The notes under the pieces are model-generated. The model saw nothing but the letters and a program-made list of their open reading frames with translations. It did not search any database and was not told where the DNA came from. Shown piece after piece: positions 1-5,971 of a stretch of DNA of 8,690 nucleotides. Both the position numbers and the translations under genes were made by a program. Source of the stretch: Rickettsiaceae bacterium (GTDB lineage: Bacteria; Pseudomonadota; Alphaproteobacteria; Rickettsiales; Rickettsiaceae). The stretch covers positions 1 through 8,690 of the forward strand of contig JAOMYS010000039.1 of NCBI GenBank assembly GCA_028372485.1, given 5' to 3'. Numbering within the stretch: the first letter of the stretch is position 1; each line of letters starts with the position of its first letter.

Positions 1-11
1 TAGGGGTGGGG

Positions 12-40
12 CTCGTTCTACGGAATGACAGGTTAGGAGG
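12..40 (+). repeat. Dispersed intergenic repeat, copy A
   Basis: Shares the pattern CTCGTT-TACG, then ATGACAGGTT, then GG-rich sequence, with positions 3357-3384. The two copies differ at a few bases and by small indels. The motif resembles the ends of the short palindromic intergenic repeats seen in many Rickettsiales genomes; that resemblance is from memory and not a database match. Confidence 0.6.
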
Positions 41-98
41 AAGTACTAGTATAGTTTACGAAATAACTCTGAGATTTCTCTAGATGCTCAATAACCAT

Positions 99-126
99 GA
101 AGCAGTGACAACGTCACCAATTCAAA
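99..126 (+). repeat. 28-bp repeat with hairpin core, copy 1
   Basis: Identical to 204-231 except for one base (C versus T at the fifth position). The core is a perfect 5-bp inverted repeat, GTGAC-AAC-GTCAC (105-117), followed by a shared CAATTCAAA tail. The copies are spaced 105 bp start to start, both in non-coding DNA after the uvrA stop codon. Confidence 0.85.
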
Positions 127-182
127 TAACCCACAAGATAATAATTAATTTAGATGAAGTGTGACTAGGAGCAATGAGCGAC

Positions 183-199
183 GCCTATGAATAATAGGC
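183..199. repeat. Small hairpin between the two 28-bp repeats
   Basis: GCCTAT (183-188) pairs perfectly with ATAGGC (194-199) around a 5-nt loop. It lies just before the second 28-bp repeat. There is no T-run on either side, so it is not a standard terminator. Confidence 0.5.
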
Positions 200-203
200 A
201 AGC

Positions 204-231
204 GAAGTAGTGACAACGTCACCAATTCAAA
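204..231 (+). repeat. 28-bp repeat with hairpin core, copy 2
   Basis: Second copy of the element at 99-126, with one mismatch. It carries the same GTGAC-AAC-GTCAC hairpin (210-222) and ends nine bases before the uvrA stop codon. Its position makes it part of the uvrA mRNA 3' end if transcription continues past the gene. Confidence 0.85.
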
Positions 232-240
232 ATAAATTGA

Positions 241-3108
241 TTATAAGTGACGCTTGAGATATTTGCCAGTATAACTATTACTGCACAGCGCTACTTCTTT
301 CGCCGTACCTTGCACTACTATCTTGCCACCATTATTTCCCCCTTCGGGCCCGATATCTATTATGTGATCCGCTGTTTTTATTACATCCATATTATGTTCT
401 ATAACAATCACTGTATTGCCTTTGTCCACAAGCTTATGAAGCACAGATAATAGCTTCTTTATGTCATCTACGTGCAGCCCTGTTGTTGGCTCATCTAATA
501 TGTAAAGTGTTTTGCCAGTTGAACGTTTGGATAGCTCTCTAGCGAGCTTCACTCTTTGCGCTTCACCTCCAGATAAGGTAGTAGCAGACTGACCTATCTT
601 AATATACCCAAGACCGACCTCTTCTAAAGTGATAAGTTTTTCATAAATAGATGGTACATTTTTGAAAAATTCAGTCGCTTCAAATACAGTCATGTTTAGT
701 ACATCTGCAATACTTTTACCCTTATATCTAATTTCTAATGTTTCACGGTTATATCTTTCCCCATTACATACATCGCAATTTATAAAAATATCTGGCAGAA
801 AATGCATTTCTATTTTCAGTAAACCATCACCTTGACATGCTTCACACCTTCCTCCTTTTACATTAAAAGAAAAACGCCCGACCTTATACCCCCTGATTTT
901 AGCTTCTGGAAGATCTGTAAACCAATCACGTATAGGAGTAAATGCACCAGTATATGTAGCAGGATTTGACCTTGGCGTGCGACCTATTGGTGACTGATCA
1001 ATATCAATAATCTTATCTATATATTCAAGCCCAGTAAGGGAAGTATATTCAGCTGGAAAAGTTTTTGATCTTGGCTCTAAATGCTTATATATCGCTTTAT
1101 AGAAAGTATTTATTATAAGGCTAGATTTCCCACTACCAGATACACCAGTTACGGCAACAAATGTACCAAGCTTCACTGTAATAGATAAATCACGCAAATT
1201 ATTTATCTTAGCACCAGTAAGAGTAATTTCTCTTCCTTCCTTGCCAAGCCTTACTTTTTTAGGAATGGGAATAGATTTTTTACCGCTTAAATATTGCCCT
1301 GTCACACTGTGTTCCGATCCTTTAATCTCATCTGGAGTACCACAAGCTACTATTGTTCCGCCATGTATACCAGCACCAATGCCAACATCTATTATATACT
1401 CAGACTCAAGCATTGTATCATCATCGTGCTCTACTACTATTACCGTATTACCTAAATCTCTCAAATTCTTTAGCGTTTGAATAAGGCGAGCATTATCTCT
1501 TTGATGCAAACCAATCGAAGGTTCATCCAGTACATATAGCACCCCACTAAGACCACATCCAATTTGTGAAGCAAGACGAATACGCTGACTCTCTCCGCCG
1601 GATAAAGTGCCAGACTCACGTGAGAGAGTTAGATACTCCAAACCAACATCATTCAAGAAATTCAAGCGTTCTTGAATTTCCTTAACTACTCTAGTAGCGA
1701 TAATTTGCTGAGTTTTATCAAGCTTTGAGTTTATTTCCTTAAACCACGCTTGTGATTCAGATATTGTTTTTGAAGTTAACTCACCAATATTCAGCCCCCC
1801 AACCTTAACACATAAGGACTCTGATTTGAGCCTGTACCCATTACAAACAGAACAGTCATGCTTTGATATATATTTATGTAGTTCATCTTTTTTCCAAGAA
1901 GTATCTGCTTTTCTGAGTTTCCCTTCTAAGCTAGGAATAATACCAGCAAAAGACTGCTCTATTGTTTCAATTTTATTATCATCATGGTATTTGAATAAGA
2001 TAACCTCTTCACCTGAGCCATAAAATAATACATTTCTCACTTTTTTGCTTAAATCAGAAAAAGGTGTAGATAGCTTAAAATTATAATGATTTGCAAGTGA
2101 AATTAAAGTTTCTATAAAAAACTTTGAAGAGGAGTTACTCCAAGGAGTAATAGCACCGTCGTTGATGCTAATAGTTTCATCCGGTACTATAAGTCTTTCT
2201 TCAAAGAAAGACTCTTTGCCAAGCCCTTCACACGATTTACACGCCCCAAATGGACTATTAAAGGAAAAAATACGAGGCTCTAATTCTTCTATTTGAAAAC
2301 CAGATTCTGGACAAGAATATTTCTCTGAGAAAAAAATTCTTTGACCGTTGCGATATTCTGAATCATGCCCTTCTGGTAAATCGACTATTTCCACGTAAGT
2401 TAAGCCATCGGCAAGAAGTAATGACGTCTCTAGGCTTTCTGCGACCCTATTGCCTAAAGAATCTGAGACCACTAACCTATCAATTACAACCTCTATCGTG
2501 TGTTTTTTATTCTTATCTATCTTGGGAAACTCATCTATGTCACACAGCTCACCATTTAAAAATAATCTTTGATAACCATGTTTTTTGAGATTTGTTAACT
2601 CTCTCCTGAATAACCCCTTTTGCTGACGTACCATTGGAGATAATATATAAATTTTTGCACCCGATGGTAATGCATTCACTACCTTTGCCATTTCGGAAAC
2701 AGATTGACTCCTGATAGGTAGCCCTGTTGATGGAGAGTAGGCAATACCAACCCTAGCGTAAAGTAGCCTTAAATAATCATAAATTTCAGTAATAGTTCCA
2801 ACTGTTGAGCGTGGATTTTTAGAGGTTGTTTTTTGGTCTATAGCAATCGCTGGAGATAAACCAGAAATGGATTCTACATTAGGCTTATTTTGTAAGTGTA
2901 GGAACTGCCTAGCATATGAAGAAAGGCTCTCAACATACCTTCTTTGACCCTCTGCATATACAGTATCAAATGCTAGAGATGACTTCCCTGAACCACTAAG
3001 ACCAGTAATGACAACAAACTTATTTTTAGGAATGTTTACATCAATATTTTTAAGATTGTGTTCTTTTGCGCCACGTACTTCAATATATTCTTGCATACAA
3101 TTTTTCAA
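241..3108 (-). CDS. uvrA: Excinuclease ABC subunit A (UvrA)
   Basis: DNA damage-recognition ATPase of nucleotide excision repair; a dimer that loads UvrB on lesions in the cytoplasm. It is full length (955 aa; family about 940-960) with two ABC modules. Module 1 has Walker A GLSGSGKSS at about 36-44, signature LSGGESQR at 502-509, and Walker B/DEP near 523-530. Module 2 has Walker A GVSGSGKSS at 655-663, LSGGEAQR at 845-852 and LYILDEP at 868-874. The C-terminal zinc finger is intact (C755, C758, C778, C781). The first zinc site reads C266-P-E-S269 with C290 and C293, so one of the four cysteines is serine. The frame opens with TTG at 3108, preceded seven bases upstream by TGAGG. An ATG four codons later (3096) gives a start closer to E. 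coli UvrA but lacks a well-placed ribosome binding site. The gene is monocistronic as far as can be seen. Confidence 0.97.
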   Translation of the reverse strand: MKNCMQEYIEVRGAKEHNLKNIDVNIPKNKFVVITGLSGSGKSSLAFDTVYAEGQRRYVESLSSYARQFLHLQNKPNVESISGLSPAIAIDQKTTSKNPRSTVGTITEIYDYLRLLYARVGIAYSPSTGLPIRSQSVSEMAKVVNALPSGAKIYILSPMVRQQKGLFRRELTNLKKHGYQRLFLNGELCDIDEFPKIDKNKKHTIEVVIDRLVVSDSLGNRVAESLETSLLLADGLTYVEIVDLPEGHDSEYRNGQRIFFSEKYSCPESGFQIEELEPRIFSFNSPFGACKSCEGLGKESFFEERLIVPDETISINDGAITPWSNSSSKFFIETLISLANHYNFKLSTPFSDLSKKVRNVLFYGSGEEVILFKYHDDNKIETIEQSFAGIIPSLEGKLRKADTSWKKDELHKYISKHDCSVCNGYRLKSESLCVKVGGLNIGELTSKTISESQAWFKEINSKLDKTQQIIATRVVKEIQERLNFLNDVGLEYLTLSRESGTLSGGESQRIRLASQIGCGLSGVLYVLDEPSIGLHQRDNARLIQTLKNLRDLGNTVIVVEHDDDTMLESEYIIDVGIGAGIHGGTIVACGTPDEIKGSEHSVTGQYLSGKKSIPIPKKVRLGKEGREITLTGAKINNLRDLSITVKLGTFVAVTGVSGSGKSSLIINTFYKAIYKHLEPRSKTFPAEYTSLTGLEYIDKIIDIDQSPIGRTPRSNPATYTGAFTPIRDWFTDLPEAKIRGYKVGRFSFNVKGGRCEACQGDGLLKIEMHFLPDIFINCDVCNGERYNRETLEIRYKGKSIADVLNMTVFEATEFFKNVPSIYEKLITLEEVGLGYIKIGQSATTLSGGEAQRVKLARELSKRSTGKTLYILDEPTTGLHVDDIKKLLSVLHKLVDKGNTVIVIEHNMDVIKTADHIIDIGPEGGNNGGKIVVQGTAKEVALCSNSYTGKYLKRHL

Positions 3109-3115
3109 ATTAAAG

Positions 3116-3120
3116 CCTCA
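3116..3120 (-). promoter_or_regulatory. Ribosome binding site favouring the TTG start of uvrA
   Basis: On the minus strand the sequence TGAGG sits seven bases before the TTG at 3108, a normal spacing. It is 19 bases before the ATG at 3096, which is too far. This is the reason for preferring the TTG start, against the family habit of starting nearer the ATG. Confidence 0.5.
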
Positions 3121-3140
3121 AGTAAGGCTAAACAACTGTC

Positions 3141-3168
3141 ATTATGGGTCAAAAATGAGTTATTGCAA
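3141..3168 (-). promoter_or_regulatory. Candidate sigma-70 promoter for uvrA
   Basis: Read on the minus strand: TTGCAA (3168-3163), a 16-bp spacer, then CATAAT (3146-3141). These match the consensus boxes at 4/6 and 5/6. Transcription would start about 25-30 bases before the TTG start codon. A second perfect TATAAT (3228-3223) lies further upstream but has no TTG-type -35 at 16-18 bp. This is motif inspection only. Confidence 0.4.
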
Positions 3169-3246
3169 CAGTAATTTTGTTAATCTTTTAGACATTGTCT
3201 GCTCTACCTGTAGACATCACTCATTATACTGAGAAGAGATTGTTGT

Positions 3247-3270
3247 ACGGTTCTAAAAAATTTAGACCGT
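3247..3270. repeat. Bulged inverted repeat upstream of uvrA
   Basis: ACGG plus TCTAAA pairs with TTTAGA plus CCGT, with one bulged T (3251) and a 3-nt loop, giving 10 base pairs. It is nested inside a wider pair of arms (3234-3241 and 3297-3304). It has no following T-run on either strand. Confidence 0.55.
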
Positions 3271-3313
3271 AAGCGACCGCTAAGAGAGCCATACGGAATC
3301 TCTTAACTAGGCA

Positions 3314-3338
3314 GAGATCTCTATACTCTAGAGATCTC
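3314..3338. repeat. Perfect 10-bp-stem palindrome
   Basis: GAGATCTCTA (3314-3323) is the exact reverse complement of TAGAGATCTC (3329-3338), with a 5-nt loop. Each arm contains the self-complementary GAGATCTC, so several alternative foldings exist. There is no T-run, so it is unlikely to be a simple terminator. It is part of the repeat cluster that ends at the dispersed repeat copy at 3357-3384. Confidence 0.7.
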
Positions 3339-3356
3339 ATATAACTCGCAAAAAAA

Positions 3357-3384
3357 CTCGTTTACGAGATGACAGGTTGGGGAG
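3357..3384 (+). repeat. Dispersed intergenic repeat, copy B
   Basis: Matches 12-40 in the same orientation (CTCGTT-TACG, ATGACAGGTT, GG-rich end). Its first bases form a short hairpin of their own, CTCGT-TT-ACGAG (3357-3368). The two copies bracket the uvrA gene and its upstream region. Confidence 0.6.
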
Positions 3385-3516
3385 ATTTTTGTATATATCC
3401 AATAGGCACTGCCCCGTGCTTAACTCAGACTAATTTGCTATATGCTGCAAGGCGCATTTTTACTCGGGTGTATCAGTACTTAATATTTGTATACAGGATG
3501 CTAGTACGTCCATATG

Positions 3517-4140
3517 CTAATGCATTATTGTTTCGCAAAAGGTTTTGGCAGACAGAGCGTAGCTATCTGCCACATTTGCAATGATAAATTTCGTGATTAC
3601 TATATTATCTGCAAGATCTGCAATATCATTACCAGTAATTCCAATTATGCATTCAGAATAAGACTTACCATGAAAATGGTTGGTTGTTTTTATATTGATA
3701 TTTTGCAAAATATTTACTATTTCGCTTCTTAAATTAGAGTATTTATCCACAGGATCTGAAGCAAAGCTATTATCATCAGAATTATTATTTGATGCATTAT
3801 CTATCTCGAAATTTATTTTTGCTTCTATTTTTGAATTTTTATGCTTCTTGTTATGGCCTTCTATCCTCTTGATTAAGGCTTGGCGTGCATTTTCACTATT
3901 CATTACTTTCTCACAAAAGAAAGTAACTGTAGGGTGACTACGGAATGGATCAAAAAAGTATTTATCTTTTATTGCCTTGAGACTTACAATATCACTTCCA
4001 CATATCAAATTACTTTCTTGCAGATTTTTTGTGCTAACATCAATTTGCTTTAAAATTTCATTATCATCTAGATATTTCAAAGATATAAAATCTGCATTAT
4101 GCTCATGTATGAATTTAATCTCAGATTTAGATAATTCCAT
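3517..4140 (-). CDS. Shortened glutamine-synthetase-like protein
   Basis: 207 aa; no enzymatic role can be assigned. By eye it aligns with class I glutamine synthetase. Residues 48-57 (GSDIVSLKAI) match the GSSIRGFKAI-type loop, 64-76 (DPFRSHPTVTFFC) match the end of the beta-grasp domain, 130-147 match the D-P...LR-EIV helix, and 155-200 match the segment from HHE to ADN...KYIV-NVA. A normal enzyme has about 450-470 aa; everything after the NVA...TF segment is missing. By this alignment the loop D50 is C47 and S53 is D50; of the metal ligands E129 and E220 appear kept (E106, E163), while E131 and E212 appear replaced (K108, F156). A polar Asn/Asp/Ser-rich stretch (115-129) fills the middle. 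It starts 5 nt after the asd stop, with GAGGAG inside the asd end. It could be a decaying pseudogene, a repurposed binding or regulatory protein, or a split gene. Homology is fairly sure, function unknown. Confidence 0.72.
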   Translation of the reverse strand: MELSKSEIKFIHEHNADFISLKYLDDNEILKQIDVSTKNLQESNLICGSDIVSLKAIKDKYFFDPFRSHPTVTFFCEKVMNSENARQALIKRIEGHNKKHKNSKIEAKINFEIDNASNNNSDDNSFASDPVDKYSNLRSEIVNILQNINIKTTNHFHGKSYSECIIGITGNDIADLADNIVITKFIIANVADSYALSAKTFCETIMH

Positions 4141-4145
4141 GAATT

Positions 4146-5147
4146 TTATACCAACTCCTCTGCAATTTGTACCGCATTCAAAGCAGCACCTTTGCGCAAA
4201 TTATCAGTACATATCCACATATTGATGCAGTTTTTTCTAGTCATATCATCTCTAATGCGTGAGACATAAACATCATCATTTTCTACTGCCTCAACTGGTG
4301 TTACATATTTCATCTCATTTTCCATATTATGCACAGTAATTCCATCCGCCTCATAAAGTAATTCTTCTGCTTCACTTGCATCAATATGATTTTCAAACTC
4401 TACATTTACCGACATTGAGTGAGAAACAAAAACTGGCAATCTTACACAAGTAACTGTAGATGAAATGTGATCTCCTATGATTTTCTTAAGCTCACGCTCA
4501 ATCTTATACTCCTCTTCTGTGTAGCCATCTTTTCTGAAATCTCCGATATGCGGAAATAAATTAAAAGCTATTTGGTTTGGTAATATTTTAGGTTCTGGCT
4601 GTTGGAATACAAACTTCGCTTTTGTCTGACTATAGAGCTCATCCATTGCGTCCTTACCAGCACCAGAAACGGATTGATAAGTTGAGATAACAAGTCTTTT
4701 TATCTTTGCAGCATTATCGAGGGGTTTTAAAGCTGTAACAAGAGGAATAGTGCAACAATTTGGATTGGATATTATTCCTTTTTTGAAATTCTTTATAGAG
4801 TTTACATTTACCTCAGGAACTACCAAGGGTATGTCTTTATCAAGCCTGTAGAAGGAAGATTTATCAATTACAATACATCCTTGATCTGCTGCTTTTTTCG
4901 CATATCTCTCAGACACACTAGATCCAGCACAGAAAAACGCTATATCTATATCAGCAAAATCTATTTCTTTTATTTGAAAGACTTTTATGTCTCTATCTTT
5001 AAAGCTGACCATCTTGCCTACAGAATTTGACGAAGCAACAGCTATCATCTCCTTCACTGGAAAATTCCTATCTTCTAGGTAAGTTAGAACTTGCCTACCC
5101 ACATTGCCAGTTGCGCCAATTACCGCAACCACATATTCTTTATTCAT
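4146..5147 (-). CDS. asd: Aspartate-semialdehyde dehydrogenase
   Basis: Cytoplasmic NADPH-dependent enzyme converting aspartyl phosphate to aspartate semialdehyde, the branch point to diaminopimelate/lysine and to threonine/methionine. It has 333 aa, normal for the family (about 335-345). The N-terminal Rossmann motif is GATGNVG (11-17). The catalytic cysteine is C131 in SNPNCCT, followed by Q158 and SGAGK (161-165). Substrate arginine R236 and the active-site base H243 lie in the RLPVFVSHS stretch, and the C-terminal DNLRKGAALNAVQIA helix is intact. Its ATG overlaps the TGA of the upstream HIT gene (ATGA), with no clear Shine-Dalgarno of its own, which suggests translational coupling. In Rickettsiales the likely need is diaminopimelate for peptidoglycan; that is inference, since no other pathway gene is in view. 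Confidence 0.96.
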   Translation of the reverse strand: MNKEYVVAVIGATGNVGRQVLTYLEDRNFPVKEMIAVASSNSVGKMVSFKDRDIKVFQIKEIDFADIDIAFFCAGSSVSERYAKKAADQGCIVIDKSSFYRLDKDIPLVVPEVNVNSIKNFKKGIISNPNCCTIPLVTALKPLDNAAKIKRLVISTYQSVSGAGKDAMDELYSQTKAKFVFQQPEPKILPNQIAFNLFPHIGDFRKDGYTEEEYKIERELKKIIGDHISSTVTCVRLPVFVSHSMSVNVEFENHIDASEAEELLYEADGITVHNMENEMKYVTPVEAVENDDVYVSRIRDDMTRKNCINMWICTDNLRKGAALNAVQIAEELV

Positions 5148-5500
5148 AGGTTTTTATCAATTAGAGATTTATTTCCTGAACCGCTCAGGATATGTGTATG
5201 AAAATGAAACACAGATTGACCAGCTGATTCCCCATTATTACTGACGATGCGATATTCATCTGCTCCATTATCTTTAGCAATATTAGATATTGTTTTAAAA
5301 TAATGCGATACTTCATCAGATGACGCATTCTGTGAGAAATCTGAAAAATCTCTATATGCACCTTTTGGTATAACAAGTATATGTATAGGTGTTGCAGGAT
5401 TGATATCTTTAATTGCTATTATGCTATCATCTTCATATAATTTTTCCGATGGTATCTCACCACTTATAACCTTGGCGAAAATATTATTTTTATCGTACAT
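5144..5500 (-). CDS. HIT-family (HINT-type) nucleotide phosphoramidate hydrolase
   Basis: 118 aa from the ATG at 5500. The family signature HxHxH is in QSVFHFHTHILSG (histidines about 99, 101, 103), and the opening CIF-like IFAKVISGEIP block and the IKDINPATPIHILVIPK block are typical of the HINT branch, which removes AMP from phosphoramidates or acyl-adenylates. The frame stays open to an ATG at 5554, but the longer form would add 18 residues overlapping the previous gene and falling outside the family boundary; the ATG at 5500 follows the previous stop by a single base. The gene overlaps asd by 4 nt. HIT genes appear in many unrelated operons, so context does not identify the substrate. Confidence 0.93.
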   Translation of the reverse strand: MYDKNNIFAKVISGEIPSEKLYEDDSIIAIKDINPATPIHILVIPKGAYRDFSDFSQNASSDEVSHYFKTISNIAKDNGADEYRIVSNNGESAGQSVFHFHTHILSGSGNKSLIDKNL

Positions 5501-5501
5501 C

Positions 5502-5873
5502 TTATGTGTTTTGAACTTGTTGTATTCTTGATAAATATTTGATCTCAGCTTCATCTTCGCTCAATCCAAATACGACATCATCAAGCTCAAAACCTCTTTT
5601 TATCATATAATACTCCCTCATTTCAACACCAAAAAATCCAAATATGCATAATATAGCTATAGTAAAAGGATATGTAACATCAATTAATTGGTTAGTATAC
5701 AGCATGCTTGATAGTGTTGAAACAGCTATTGTGGCTATCACTACCCCCCACATCCTATAATATAAAGCCCAGAATATATTAAAAATCACTGGAATAAACG
5801 AGAATCCTTGTGTGATTAATATAGGGTCTGATGTTTTTTTACTTGAATCAATGTATACAGAATATATATTCAT
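5502..5873 (-). CDS. DUF2628 family small membrane protein
   Basis: 123 aa, recognised as DUF2628 from the MNIYSVYID opening, the ITQGFSF-IP--FNIFWALYYRMW block (22-43) and the C-terminal GFELDDVVFG---DEAEIKYL stretch. Hydrophobic segments at roughly 24-38, 42-60 and 66-86 suggest two or three membrane passes, followed by a polar C-terminal tail of about 35 residues that is probably cytoplasmic. The function of the family is unknown. It is the first gene of the minus-strand operon: its ATG lies about 28 bases from a promoter-like sequence in the divergent intergenic region. Its stop codon is one base before the HIT start. No strong ribosome binding site precedes it (only CCTAAG-type sequence). 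Confidence 0.85.
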   Translation of the reverse strand: MNIYSVYIDSSKKTSDPILITQGFSFIPVIFNIFWALYYRMWGVVIATIAVSTLSSMLYTNQLIDVTYPFTIAILCIFGFFGVEMREYYMIKRGFELDDVVFGLSEDEAEIKYLSRIQQVQNT

Positions 5874-5887
5874 AAGCGCTTAGGGTC

Positions 5888-5916
5888 TTGGAATTGTGTA
5901 TATGAGTGATTATCTA
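5888..5916 (+). promoter_or_regulatory. Weak candidate promoter for hslVU-comM
   Basis: TTGGAA (5888-5893), 17-bp spacer, TATCTA (5911-5916). Box matches are modest (4/6 and 3/6). The preceding C gives CTTGGA, close to the CTTGAA of heat-shock (RpoH) -35 boxes, and hslVU is a heat-shock operon in many proteobacteria, but no clear RpoH -10 follows. Weak call. Confidence 0.25.
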
Positions 5917-5937
5917 TCACTTAAGTGATTTATACAA
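5909..5937 (-). promoter_or_regulatory. Candidate promoter of the DUF2628-HIT-asd-GS-like operon
   Basis: Read on the minus strand: TTGTAT (5937-5932), an exact 17-bp spacer, then GATAAT (5914-5909). The -10 matches consensus at 5/6, the -35 at 3/6. Transcription would begin near 5902, leaving a leader of about 30 nt before the ATG at 5873. The palindrome at 5916-5929 occupies the spacer. Confidence 0.45.
5916..5929. promoter_or_regulatory. 14-bp perfect palindrome, possible operator between divergent operons
   Basis: ATCACTTAAGTGAT is fully self-complementary. A third half-site in the same register family, AGTGAT, lies at 5905-5910 and pairs with ATCACT at 5916-5921 around a 5-nt spacer. 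The site sits inside the spacer of the minus-strand promoter candidate and directly after the plus-strand -10 candidate, so a bound dimer could affect both operons. The regulator is unknown. Confidence 0.5.
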
Positions 5938-5971
5938 GATCAATTATTATTGAGGTGCAAGAAAATTTATC

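Larger units (their letters stand above)
1..240. other. Repeat-rich non-coding region downstream of uvrA
   Basis: No convincing gene is seen here in any frame; the longest frame noticed (plus strand from 84) is about 26 codons and runs through a repeat. The stretch holds one copy of a dispersed repeat (12-40), two copies of a 28-bp repeat with a hairpin core (99-126 and 204-231), a partial look-alike near 156-165 and a 6-bp-stem hairpin (183-199). It lies at the 3' end of uvrA, but none of the hairpins is followed by a T-run in the uvrA direction, so no intrinsic terminator can be called. Confidence 0.7.
3109..3516. other. 408-bp hairpin-rich intergenic region upstream of uvrA
   Basis: No supported gene. 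From left to right it holds a probable uvrA ribosome binding site and promoter (3116-3168), a bulged hairpin (3247-3270), a perfect 10-bp-stem hairpin (3314-3338), the second copy of the dispersed repeat (3357-3384), and then about 130 bp (3385-3516) with no recognised content. Outer arms AAGAGATT (3234-3241) and AATCTCTT (3297-3304) are perfect reverse complements, enclosing the first hairpin. No terminator with a T-run was found for the operon that ends at 3517. Confidence 0.65.

Noticed and set aside
84..164. 26-codon plus-strand frame across the first hairpin repeat
   Set aside because: Too short, no ribosome binding site, and not preserved in the second repeat copy, where the frame is closed.
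3223..3228. Perfect TATAAT upstream of uvrA as the main promoter
   Set aside because: No TTG-type -35 at 16-18 bp and a leader of over 100 nt; the site at 3141-3168 is better.
3406..3419. GCAC-TGCCCC-GTGC hairpin as terminator of the asd operon
   Set aside because: Stem of only 4 bp and no T-run on the minus strand.
3546..3572. Hairpin TGGCAGA...TCTGCCA inside the end of the GS-like gene, as a possible terminator or sRNA
   Set aside because: The bases encode ADSYALSA in a segment that aligns with glutamine synthetase, so the inverted repeat is probably a coincidence of codons, and no T-run follows.
3369..3584. Plus-strand frame of 71 codons with a fairly protein-like, aromatic-rich translation
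   Set aside because: Its 3' part is antisense to the conserved ADNIV...NVA end of the GS-like gene, it has no ribosome binding site, and I cannot match it to a family. It could be part of a repeat, but is not supported as a gene.
5185..5376. 63-codon minus-strand frame within the HIT gene
   Set aside because: Out-of-frame shadow; the HIT frame carries the HxHxH signature.
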